This document shows positions 1 to 6,312 of a stretch of DNA of 9,488 bases, piece by piece. Origin of the DNA: CAZPLZ01 sp964587525 (GTDB taxonomy: Bacteria; Oederibacteriota; CAKKQC01); contig CAZPLZ010000130.1 in assembly GCA_964587525.1 (NCBI GenBank), positions 1-9,488 on the forward strand, written 5' to 3'. Numbering within the stretch: the stretch's first letter is position 1; the number at the start of each line of letters is the position of its first letter. The translations under genes and the position numbers were made by a program. The notes under the pieces were generated by a model. It was not told the origin of the DNA and searched no databases. It was given only the letters and a program-made list of their open reading frames with translations.

Positions 1-30
1 TCTCCCCCCAAAGGGGGAGAGGGTAAAAAA
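1..30 (+). repeat. C-rich/G-rich hairpin repeat, copy 1
   Basis: A perfect 7-8 bp inverted repeat (TCTCCCCC pairing with GGGGGAGA) closes over a short CAAA loop. It is followed by AGGGTAAAAAA, so that positions 13-30 are identical to positions 98-115 of the second copy. It may start left of the window. The run after the hairpin is A, not T, so it is not an intrinsic terminator on the + strand. It looks like one unit of a dispersed palindromic (REP-like) repeat; that class assignment is inferred. Confidence 0.7.
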
Positions 31-32
31 GA

Positions 33-125
33 ATGAACGGGGCCTCGAGGACTCGCCGGCCTCGGAGACTCGGCCTGCAGACGACCTCCCCCGAAACGGG
101 GGAGAGGGTAAAAAATGATGAATAG
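33..125 (+). other. Possible 30-codon leader ORF ahead of the adaptor gene
   Basis: An ATG at 33 follows the GGGGGAGAGGG tract of hairpin copy 1 and opens a 30-codon frame that ends with TAG at 123-125, eight bases inside the adaptor gene. The peptide is Arg-rich in its first half and has no membrane segment. It has the same upstream sequence as the adaptor start because the two hairpin repeats are near-copies, so the frame may be a by-product of the repeat. It could act as a translated leader coupled to the adaptor start, but nothing here proves translation. Confidence 0.2.
86..115 (+). repeat. Hairpin repeat, copy 2, holding the adaptor gene's RBS
   Basis: CTCCCCCG (86-93) pairs perfectly over eight base pairs with CGGGGGAG (97-104) around an AAA loop. 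The 3' arm and its extension (GGGGGAGAGGG, 98-108) are also the only Shine-Dalgarno-like purine tract before the ATG at 115, about 6 bases away. The hairpin could therefore partly hide the ribosome binding site of the adaptor gene. Bases 98-115 repeat 13-30 exactly, 85 bp apart. A regulatory role is inferred only from the geometry. Confidence 0.7.
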
Positions 126-1089
126 AAAGATTTTGGCGGTTCTATTCGTGTTCTGCTTGGCGGGGATTGGATCGGGGTGTGGCAAGAAAGACCAAGCCCA
201 GGGGGGCACAGGGATCCCCGTTCAGAAGGGAACGGTCAGGGAGATCATCGAAGAGATCGGCCTGCTGGCTGCGGTCACTTCCGTGGAGATACGCTCGGAG
301 ATCTCGGGCCAGGTGACAGACGTGCTGGCGGACGTGGGCGACCGCGTGAGGAAAGGACAGGTCCTAGTGTATGTCCGGGGCGGGTACGAGGCTGAAGAGT
401 ATCGTATCGGAGAGGTACGCTCGCCGATTGATGGAGTGGTCATTGACCGCAACGTGGGTCCAGGGGGGAGGAAGGTGGAGCCTGGCGATCGTATCCGGGA
501 CAGCCTTTCCGGTTTTACATCGGGGACAGTCTTGATGAAGGTGGCCAAGCTGGACAAGATGATCTTCGAGGTCGAGATCAACGAGATGGATGCGGCACGC
601 ATCCAGAAGGGCCAAAGCTGTGATGTGAAGGTGGACGCCCTTCCGGGGCGGGTCTATCGTGGGAAGCTCATCAGGGTATCGCCAGTGGCTAAGCAAGGGA
701 AACAGGACATCCGGGTGTTTAAAACCGAGGTCGCCCTGCTGGAAACGGATCAGGACATCCGGCCGGGTATGACGGCCCGGGCTCAGATTCTGGTGAACGA
801 ATGTCTCGACTGCGTGAAACTTCCCCTCGCGCGGTACTTCCGTGAGACGTGCGACGGGAAGAAGCATGCGGTGGCCTACGTGTTGGATTCGAAAGCGCAA
901 GACAAGGCTGAACGGCGAGTTCTGAACGTGGGAGCATCGGATGGCCAATTCATCGGGGTGCTCGAAGGCCTGGAGGCGGGCGAAAAGGTCATCCAGCGCC
1001 CTGAAGGTCGCCCCAGCCCTGAAGAGTGTGCCCAGAAGAGCAAGGGATGGGGCGGAAAGAAATGGCAAGGACAGAAAGGCCAGGGATGA
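115..1089 (+). CDS. Periplasmic adaptor (membrane fusion protein) of a MacAB-like ABC exporter, lacking the helical hairpin
   Basis: This 324-residue protein should link a MacB-type permease to its substrate in the periplasm. Residues 1-21 form a signal peptide, and Cys22 (GSGC) could be lipidated, although Gly at -3 makes a weak lipobox. Residues about 57-90 (IRSEISGQVTDV, GDRVRKGQVL) and 100-125 (VRSPIDGVVIDR, VEPGDRI) are the two halves of a biotinyl-lipoyl domain. Only about ten residues lie between them, where MacA or HlyD proteins carry a long coiled-coil hairpin. A beta-barrel follows (about 140-227, ending in DIRPGMTARAQILV), then a membrane-proximal domain to about residue 300. The tail is rich in Gly, Lys and Trp. 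The ATG at 115 has a strong purine tract upstream; the ATG at 118 is an equally possible start. The permease gene begins 7 bp after the stop. The family is clear, the substrate unknown. Confidence 0.88.
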   Translation: MMNRKILAVLFVFCLAGIGSGCGKKDQAQGGTGIPVQKGTVREIIEEIGLLAAVTSVEIRSEISGQVTDVLADVGDRVRKGQVLVYVRGGYEAEEYRIGEVRSPIDGVVIDRNVGPGGRKVEPGDRIRDSLSGFTSGTVLMKVAKLDKMIFEVEINEMDAARIQKGQSCDVKVDALPGRVYRGKLIRVSPVAKQGKQDIRVFKTEVALLETDQDIRPGMTARAQILVNECLDCVKLPLARYFRETCDGKKHAVAYVLDSKAQDKAERRVLNVGASDGQFIGVLEGLEAGEKVIQRPEGRPSPEECAQKSKGWGGKKWQGQKGQG

Positions 1090-1096
1090 TTTCAAC

Positions 1097-2353
1097 GTGA
1101 AGCTTCGCGATCAGGTGGCCATCGCCCTGGATGAGTTGAACGCCCACCGCCTCCGGGCCTTTCTCACTTCCCTGGGGGTGATCATGGGTGTGGGTTCGGT
1201 GCTCGCCATGATCTCGGTCGGGGACGGGGCCAAGGCCGAGGCCCGGCGGCAGATCGAGCTGATGGGGTCCAACCAGATCTTTGTGCGGTACCGGGATCCC
1301 GAGGAAGGCGACAAGATCAACCGGGCGCTTTCCAAAGGCCTGACGCCGGAGGACGCTGCAGCCATCACGAGCCTGCCGGGGGTGGTGGCGGTGTCGCCAG
1401 AGGGCCGCGGCTGGGGAAACATGCGGTTCGAGGATTACACTTTCGAGGGGAACTGCGTGCTCGTGGAGCCCGGATACGCCCGGGTGCGTAACCGGAAAGT
1501 CTCGCGTGGCCGTTTCATCACCAGCTATGACGTGGAAACCGCAGCCAAGGTTTGTGTCCTTCGCAAGGAAGCCCCGCGTGACAAGCGCCGGTGGTGGTAC
1601 CGGCTGGATCCGGTGGGCAAAATCTTCAAGCGGGGCGATCCCCTCGGGAAGATGCTGCTCATCCAGGGGGTTCCCTACAAGGTGATCGGGGTGATCGAGG
1701 AGGAACGGCCTTCTGAAAAACAGTTGGTGAATGTCTACTGGGGTGGATGGCGGGAGGTGGTCTTCATTCCTTTCACCTCCTATGTCGCGCGCAACGATAC
1801 GTATGCAAGGGCTCATGGCATCAATGTCAAAGTCGCTTCATCCGACGCCGTCGAGGGCGTGGTCACGGATATCTCCCAGCTTCTCCTGCACCGGCACGGG
1901 GGGATCAAGGACTTCACTATCGACACCATGAAAGAAAGGTTGTCAGACACGTTCAAGATCCTGAACATGTACAACATGGTCTTCGGGTTGCTGGCCGGCG
2001 TCGGGCTCATCGTCGGCGGGATCGGGATCATGAACATCATGATGGCCTCGCTGAACGAGCGAATCCGGGAGATCGGCCTGCGCAAGTCTCTGGGGGCCAT
2101 GAACCGCGACATTCTCTTTCAATTCTTGATGGAAGCCGTGCTGCTCTCCGCCCTAGGAGGACTGTTCGGTCTTATGCTGGGCGCGGGAGCCTCGTCCACC
2201 GTGGCGCACTTCACAGGGTGGACCACGGTGATCCGCCCTCAGGCGGTGGCCATCGCCTTCGTCTATTCTGTGGTCATCGGGGTCGTATTCGGCCTCTACC
2301 CGGCCCGCAGAGCGGCGCGGCTGGATCCCATCGAATGTCTGCGGGCACTCTAA
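1097..2353 (+). CDS. MacB/FtsX-family ABC transporter permease
   Basis: This inner-membrane permease has 418 residues from the proposed GTG start at 1097, which lies 10 bases after CAGGGA and 7 bp after the adaptor stop. The frame stays open upstream to an ATG at 941, but that part overlaps the adaptor gene and is not permease-like. Residues 8-45 carry the typical N-terminal signature (ALDELNAHRLRAFLTSLGVI then GVGSVLAMISVGDGA) with TM1 at about 21-43. A MacB-type periplasmic domain follows, to about 285. TM2 (about 293-317), TM3 (343-366) and TM4 (378-400) form the FtsX core. The cytoplasmic NERIREIGLRKSLGA stretch (about 320-334) contacts the ATPase, and the protein ends in the usual LDPIECLRAL-like tail. 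It carries no ATPase domain, unlike E. coli MacB; the ATPase is the next gene. Such systems use ATP-driven mechanotransmission to expel lipids, peptides, toxins or lipoproteins; the cargo here cannot be told. Confidence 0.9.
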   Translation: MKLRDQVAIALDELNAHRLRAFLTSLGVIMGVGSVLAMISVGDGAKAEARRQIELMGSNQIFVRYRDPEEGDKINRALSKGLTPEDAAAITSLPGVVAVSPEGRGWGNMRFEDYTFEGNCVLVEPGYARVRNRKVSRGRFITSYDVETAAKVCVLRKEAPRDKRRWWYRLDPVGKIFKRGDPLGKMLLIQGVPYKVIGVIEEERPSEKQLVNVYWGGWREVVFIPFTSYVARNDTYARAHGINVKVASSDAVEGVVTDISQLLLHRHGGIKDFTIDTMKERLSDTFKILNMYNMVFGLLAGVGLIVGGIGIMNIMMASLNERIREIGLRKSLGAMNRDILFQFLMEAVLLSALGGLFGLMLGAGASSTVAHFTGWTTVIRPQAVAIAFVYSVVIGVVFGLYPARRAARLDPIECLRAL

Positions 2354-2359
2354 AACCGC

Positions 2360-3046
2360 ATGGCGGCACAACGTGTGGTGGAGCTCGACAGGGTGGACAA
2401 AGTGTACAAGGCCGGAGACGTGGAAGTCCACGCTTTACGCGAGGTGAGCCTTACGATCGACACCGGGGAATACATCGCCGTGATGGGGCCTTCCGGTTCG
2501 GGAAAGACCACGCTGATGAACCTGCTGGGCTGTCTTGACCGTCCGACCTCAGGGACCTATTGCTTTGAGGGAGGAAACGTTGGCCATTTAAGCGACAACC
2601 AACTGGCCAAGATCCGGAACCAGAAAATTGGTTTTGTCTTCCAGACTTACAACCTGTTGCCTAGGTCCACGGCCCTGTCCAACGTGAGCCTTCCGCTCCT
2701 CTATGGGGGAAGGAGGGACCCTCACCGTGCAGCCGAGCTGTTACAGGAGGTGGGGCTGGGTGACCGGATGGATCACCGCCCCACCCAGTTGTCCGGGGGC
2801 GAGCAACAGCGCGTCGCCATCGCGCGGGCGCTGGTCAACGATCCCTCCCTCATCCTGGCAGACGAACCCACGGGGAACCTGGACAGCACGTCCGGGGAAG
2901 AAATCTTGCGCATGTTCAGGGCTCTTCACCAAAAGGGGCAAACCATCATCATGGTCACCCATAACCGCGAAGTGGCGGAGGAAGCCCACCGCGTGGTGGT
3001 CTTCCGGGATGGCCGAATTGTGACCGACAGGAAGGGAGGAGGTTAG
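2360..3046 (+). CDS. ABC transporter ATP-binding protein, MacB/LolD type
   Basis: This 228-residue ATPase is complete, with all motifs in order: Walker A GPSGSGKTT (43-51), Q-loop Gln95 (FVFQTYNLLP), signature LSGGEQQRVAIARAL (144-158), Walker B LILADEP with catalytic Glu169, D-loop GNLDS (172-176) and switch His201. The YNLLP after the Q-loop and the DEPTGNLDS block are typical of the LolD/MacB/FtsE group. It starts 6 bp after the permease stop and has no clear Shine-Dalgarno sequence, so it probably depends on translational coupling. It should dimerise and drive the upstream permease. Its stop overlaps the stop of the convergent amidohydrolase gene. Confidence 0.95.
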   Translation: MAAQRVVELDRVDKVYKAGDVEVHALREVSLTIDTGEYIAVMGPSGSGKTTLMNLLGCLDRPTSGTYCFEGGNVGHLSDNQLAKIRNQKIGFVFQTYNLLPRSTALSNVSLPLLYGGRRDPHRAAELLQEVGLGDRMDHRPTQLSGGEQQRVAIARALVNDPSLILADEPTGNLDSTSGEEILRMFRALHQKGQTIIMVTHNREVAEEAHRVVVFRDGRIVTDRKGGG

Positions 3047-4437
3047 GCTCGCAGACTCGCCTCGGCAGAGGGGGCAGGCTGGCCGGACGCCTGTACGGCG
3101 CGTTTCTCCTGAATGCGGTAAAACTCCATCGCGTTCTCGCGCAGCCAGCGCCGCGCGACCGCCTTGGCGTCGGCGCGGGTGAGGCGGCCTTCCCGAACCG
3201 CTTCCGAAAGCGCCAGCGCGATTCCATCGCGAGCGATCCGCGAATGCCCGTACGCAACATCCGCGAAACCGTAGTCGCCGCCAAACCCGAACATCTTGTT
3301 TGAAGGCAGGGCGGACAGCGCATGGCGCACAAACTGAAGCGAGGCCTGCGGGTCAATGATCCAGGTCCAGCACAGGTCCGCCCAGACGTTGCCATACTGT
3401 TTGACGAGAGCGACCACATCCAGATGCTCGGGATACCCGATGTGAAAGAGGTCGAAGCGCGCTCGCGGGTACTGCCGGAACAGGTTCGCCAAATCCTTGG
3501 GTTGGAACAGGCTCATATCCATATACCCCTGCCCGGCGTGGTACCCCGTGTGAATCTTGACAGGCAGGTTTAAGTCAATCGCACGCCGAATGCAGTAGTG
3601 AAAATTAAAGTCCTGTACCGCCTTGCGTTCCGCCCCCGTCACGGCCTCCTTCCTGAGCAGCCACTTCTCGAACAGCGGGGCCGCCTCTGACTCAGGCACG
3701 TCGTCAAATTTCAGCGTGCGCCAGTACGCACACTGGTTCTTTATCGCCACCACCTGGCCCCCCCATCTCGTGAAGTAAAAGTCGAGAATCCTCTTCCAGT
3801 CCGCCAGGTTGTGGCAGGCGATGCCGGAGAACTTCTCGTATGGCTCTACCTTGAGGTCATTGGCACACAGAGGCGCCACACCCAAATCGAAAAGAAACAG
3901 TCCAGGGTGCGCGGTCGTCCGGCACAGATCGCCAGGGGGAGCGTCGATCGCGTTGACGAGGCAGCACTCGATTCCACACACATCCTCGAGAATCCACCTG
4001 AGCACCCCCGGACGGTTTCGCCTCGCGATTCGTTCCAGCAACGGCTCAATGGTGTCATCCCGCAGATCATCAATGCCGTACAGCTCTTTGATCGAGAGCC
4101 TGATCGCCTGGCAGTAGCCGGTGTGCCGCACAAACGGCCAGATTGAGCGAATCAGCTTCCACTGCTCCTGGCCGGAGACCTCTGGGTCGTAGAACCGTTG
4201 CTGGGCTTCAGGAGAGAGGCCGGCGGTGGCCACATCGTCAAAGGCATAAAACTTGAACAACCTCGTGAGGTTGTTCGGCTGCCTCAACCGGGTGGCCTCT
4301 TCGTCCAGATGCTCATGGGTGTCCACGATCCTTAACGTGTCGATCGCGTCCCGGACCTCCGGGACCAAAATCTTAGAGTTCAGCCAGCGGGTGGCCGCGC
4401 GTTTTCCGGCGGGATACTTCTTCCTCTTGGTGGTCAA
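3043..4437 (-). CDS. Amidohydrolase-superfamily metal-dependent enzyme
   Basis: The 464-residue protein has the metal-binding pattern of a TIM-barrel amidohydrolase (amidohydrolase-2 or uronate-isomerase side of the superfamily). His41 and His43 (DTHEHL) follow the first strand. Lys233 (VVAIKNQ) sits where a bridging Lys is often found. His296 (PVKIHTGYH), His332 (FHIGYPEH) and Asp388 (GFGGDYGF) match the later metal and catalytic positions. There is no signal peptide; the N-terminus is basic, so it is probably cytoplasmic. The C-terminal 20 residues are a disordered-looking Ala/Pro/Ser tail. The likely start is a TTG at 4437 whose last two bases share the TGA stop of the upstream DUF151 gene (TTGA overlap), suggesting coupled translation. 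The reaction could be hydrolysis, decarboxylation or isomerisation of a small acid or sugar; the sequence does not decide. Confidence 0.85.
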   Translation of the reverse strand: MTTKRKKYPAGKRAATRWLNSKILVPEVRDAIDTLRIVDTHEHLDEEATRLRQPNNLTRLFKFYAFDDVATAGLSPEAQQRFYDPEVSGQEQWKLIRSIWPFVRHTGYCQAIRLSIKELYGIDDLRDDTIEPLLERIARRNRPGVLRWILEDVCGIECCLVNAIDAPPGDLCRTTAHPGLFLFDLGVAPLCANDLKVEPYEKFSGIACHNLADWKRILDFYFTRWGGQVVAIKNQCAYWRTLKFDDVPESEAAPLFEKWLLRKEAVTGAERKAVQDFNFHYCIRRAIDLNLPVKIHTGYHAGQGYMDMSLFQPKDLANLFRQYPRARFDLFHIGYPEHLDVVALVKQYGNVWADLCWTWIIDPQASLQFVRHALSALPSNKMFGFGGDYGFADVAYGHSRIARDGIALALSEAVREGRLTRADAKAVARRWLRENAMEFYRIQEKRAVQASGQPAPSAEASLRA

Positions 4438-5276
4438 TTCCCGGGGGGCACGCTGAGCTTGAGTTTCTCCCCCTCCCTGCGCACGGTGAGTTTCACCGGC
4501 GCGCTCTTCTTAATGCGCCTGAGCTTCATCGCGGCATCCAGCGCGTCCTGAAGCCGCTCGCCGCCAACCGTCATCAAGATATCCCCACGCTTCAGGTGTC
4601 CCTCGAACCGCCCACCACGCACATCCGCCACAAGGACGCCCGCCGTCCCGCTGGCTTCGAGCCGGGCCGCCAGCTCTGGGGTCAGCTCCTGCAGCGTCAG
4701 TCCGGAAAACTGAACCGGCTCACCTCGATCCGCCAGGTCGAACGATTCTGTCGAGTGCATGAGCTGGCGCGCCACCAGGATGGGCTTGTCGCACCGCAGC
4801 GCCAGCGCGATGGCGTCGCTGGGCCGGCTGTCGATCGTCAACGCGCGGCCGTGCTGCCGCAGGTGGAGCTTTGCATAATACGTGTTCTCCTTTACCTCCG
4901 TGATGACCACCCGTTCCATCGTGAGCTTGGAGGCGTCCAGCAGCGACTTCATGAGGTCGTGCGTGAAGGGCCGGGGGGGAGTCTCATCGCTCAGTTCCTG
5001 CCAGATAGCTCTGGCTTCAAAGGGCCCAATGAAGATCGGAAGGGCCCGCGTGCTGCTGACCTCCTTCAGCACCACCACCGGCATCGCAGCGTGGCCGCCG
5101 ACGGTGACGGTGACCACCTCGACGCGCACCGCATCACGAACGTCCTGACTGACGATCGCCGCTTCCGCCCAGAGCGCGGCAGTGAAGGCGAGCAGCAACC
5201 CCATGAGGGAAAGGGAGAGCGGGACTACGCCGACTTTTGCGATCAGCGGCCCTGGATGGTCGCCACCACTTTCCAA
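4434..5276 (-). CDS. Exported bifunctional-nuclease-domain (DUF151/BFN) protein with C-terminal PDZ domain
   Basis: Numbered from a TTG at 5276 (280 residues), positions about 14-39 form a signal peptide or anchor (Lys14, then a Leu-rich core, then WAEA). Residues about 51-172 are a DUF151 domain, recognised by LPIFIGPFEARAI (79-91), PPRPFTHDLM (100-109), VVITEV (123-128), YYAKLHL (133-139) and IDSRPSDAIALALR (148-161). Residues about 190-276 are PDZ-like (GVLVADV at 213-219, GHLKRGDILMTVGGERL at 226-242). Family members are reported as nucleases or stress regulators; activity here is inferred. The start is uncertain: 5276 has no Shine-Dalgarno sequence and overlaps the propeller gene by 34 bp; a CTG at 5246 would keep the signal peptide, while the ATG at 5204 would cut into it. 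The gene lies between the propeller and amidohydrolase genes and overlaps both. Confidence 0.85.
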   Translation of the reverse strand: MESGGDHPGPLIAKVGVVPLSLSLMGLLLAFTAALWAEAAIVSQDVRDAVRVEVVTVTVGGHAAMPVVVLKEVSSTRALPIFIGPFEARAIWQELSDETPPRPFTHDLMKSLLDASKLTMERVVITEVKENTYYAKLHLRQHGRALTIDSRPSDAIALALRCDKPILVARQLMHSTESFDLADRGEPVQFSGLTLQELTPELAARLEASGTAGVLVADVRGGRFEGHLKRGDILMTVGGERLQDALDAAMKLRRIKKSAPVKLTVRREGEKLKLSVPPGN

Positions 5277-6250
5277 GTGATAGGATCCACAACGCTCACG
5301 GTCGCGTCGCCAGCATTCACCACAAACACCGACTTTCCGTCGGGCGCCACCTTCACATCCTGAGGAGAAACCCCGACCGGTACCACCGCGATCTGCCGGT
5401 GAGACTCAGTGTCGATCACCGTCAGGGTGTTGTCTCCCGCGTTCGCCACATAGAGCACCTTCCCATCCGGGCTGAGAGCCACCGCCGCGGGATTGTTGCC
5501 CACCGGAATCGTAGAGGTCACTCTCAGTTCATCCACGGAAATTTCCGTCACCGAGGCGCCGTGATAGCCAGCCACATACGCACGCCCTCCCCGCTTGGAC
5601 AGGGCGATCGCCACGGGCGCCGCGCCAACCTGAAGCCGCGTGATGAGCTCTTTGGTGCGCGCGTTGAGGACCAGCAGGGCATCTTCCTGCGTACTCGGCA
5701 CCAGCAGCCAGCGCCCATTGTCCGTGAGGACCGTGTTGATGAGACTTAAGCAGACCTCAGGCAGAGCGGGAGCTGCGGGAGACGGCGTCACCGCAACCCG
5801 AAACTTCGAGCGATCCAGGCCCGGTGTTCGGCCCGGCACTCCGCGACCCCTTTGCAACGCGTGAAAACCGGAGGGTGGACGGGCCACCGTCGTGCGAGCA
5901 GGTGCAAGAGGCGCGACGGCGGTTGGCTGGTTCGGAGCTGGGGCGGTCGGAGCAGGGGTCGGGAGGAGAATAGCGGTTGGCTGGCTCGGAGCCAGGGTGG
6001 GTACAGGTGCGAGCCGCGCTGCGGGGCTGGCTGGTGTTGCCGCATTCGGCGACACGGCCTGTGGGTTTCCCCCACCCGGTTGTGCTGTCGTCACCCCGGA
6101 TGGGGTGGTATGGGCCTGCGGAAGCTCCTGGTTCTTGTCAGCGCTTTCTTGGCTTTTCTCCGGCTCAGTGCCCGCTGCGGCTCCTGCTGAAGCCATACCG
6201 AACACGGCCAATCCAATCAACAACCCCCGGTTAAGAATCTTGACGTTCAT
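5243..6250 (-). CDS. Secreted YVTN beta-propeller protein with Pro/Ala/Thr-rich stalk
   Basis: The start is the ATG at 6250, five bases after a strong GGAGGAGGG; a GTG at 6274 in the same frame is less likely. The 335-residue product opens with a signal peptide (about 1-27, ending ASAGAAA). A low-complexity Pro/Ala/Thr/Gln region of about 100 residues follows, probably an extended stalk. From about residue 170 to the end there are about four YVTN-type blades, with repeats such as VGNNPAAVALSPDGKVLYVA and VGVSPQDVKVAPDGKSVFVV. A closed propeller usually needs six or seven blades, so it may assemble with another copy or be shortened. It should act outside the cytoplasm as a binding or scaffold protein; no catalytic motif is visible. 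It is the first gene of the operon with the DUF151-PDZ and amidohydrolase genes. Confidence 0.85.
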   Translation of the reverse strand: MNVKILNRGLLIGLAVFGMASAGAAAGTEPEKSQESADKNQELPQAHTTPSGVTTAQPGGGNPQAVSPNAATPASPAARLAPVPTLAPSQPTAILLPTPAPTAPAPNQPTAVAPLAPARTTVARPPSGFHALQRGRGVPGRTPGLDRSKFRVAVTPSPAAPALPEVCLSLINTVLTDNGRWLLVPSTQEDALLVLNARTKELITRLQVGAAPVAIALSKRGGRAYVAGYHGASVTEISVDELRVTSTIPVGNNPAAVALSPDGKVLYVANAGDNTLTVIDTESHRQIAVVPVGVSPQDVKVAPDGKSVFVVNAGDATVSVVDPITWKVVATIQGR

Positions 6251-6255
6251 GACAT

Positions 6256-6264
6256 CCCTCCTCC
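6256..6264 (-). promoter_or_regulatory. Strong Shine-Dalgarno for the propeller gene
   Basis: On the - strand this reads GGAGGAGGG, five bases before the ATG at 6250. It is the strongest ribosome binding site in the window and decides the start over the upstream in-frame GTG at 6274. Confidence 0.8.
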
Positions 6265-6293
6265 TTTTCAGCACCTGCCTATCCCTCGGTACT

Positions 6294-6299
6294 ATTATA
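6294..6299 (-). promoter_or_regulatory. Putative -10 box (TATAAT) for the propeller operon
   Basis: The - strand reads a perfect TATAAT in an otherwise GC-rich window, 43 bases before the ATG at 6250, giving an untranslated leader of roughly 37 bases. No convincing -35 box is found 16-18 bases further upstream, so the promoter may be weak at -35 or use another sigma factor. The AT-rich island lies between divergent genes and probably serves both directions. Confidence 0.5.
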
Positions 6300-6303
6300 T
6301 AAC
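6298..6303 (+). promoter_or_regulatory. Putative -10 box (TATAAC) for the methyltransferase gene
   Basis: TATAAC ends 9 bases before the ATG at 6313. A transcript starting about 7 bases after it would have almost no leader. There is no Shine-Dalgarno sequence before this ATG, which fits leaderless initiation. No clear -35 element is seen. Confidence 0.35.
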
Positions 6304-6312
6304 ACTGCTTTC

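Noticed and set aside
1..115. CRISPR-like or terminator reading of the two hairpins
   Set aside because: There are only two copies with no spacer array, and the hairpins are followed by A runs rather than T runs on the + strand, with no T run after them on the - strand.
364..1095. Long open frame on the - strand opposite the adaptor gene
   Set aside because: GC-rich codon bias keeps antisense frames open; the peptide has no recognisable domain and overlaps a clear coding gene.
941..1096. N-terminal extension of the permease frame back to the ATG at 941
   Set aside because: It overlaps the adaptor's coding region by about 150 bp and gives a Ser/Arg/Lys-rich peptide unlike any permease start; the GTG at 1097 gives the normal family N-terminus.
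989..1816. Long - strand frame opposite the permease gene
   Set aside because: It is a shadow of the permease; the translation is His/Pro/Arg-rich without motifs.
5892..6302. + strand frame opposite the propeller stalk
   Set aside because: The Gly/Ala/Trp-rich product mirrors the low-complexity stalk codons; there is no independent start signal.
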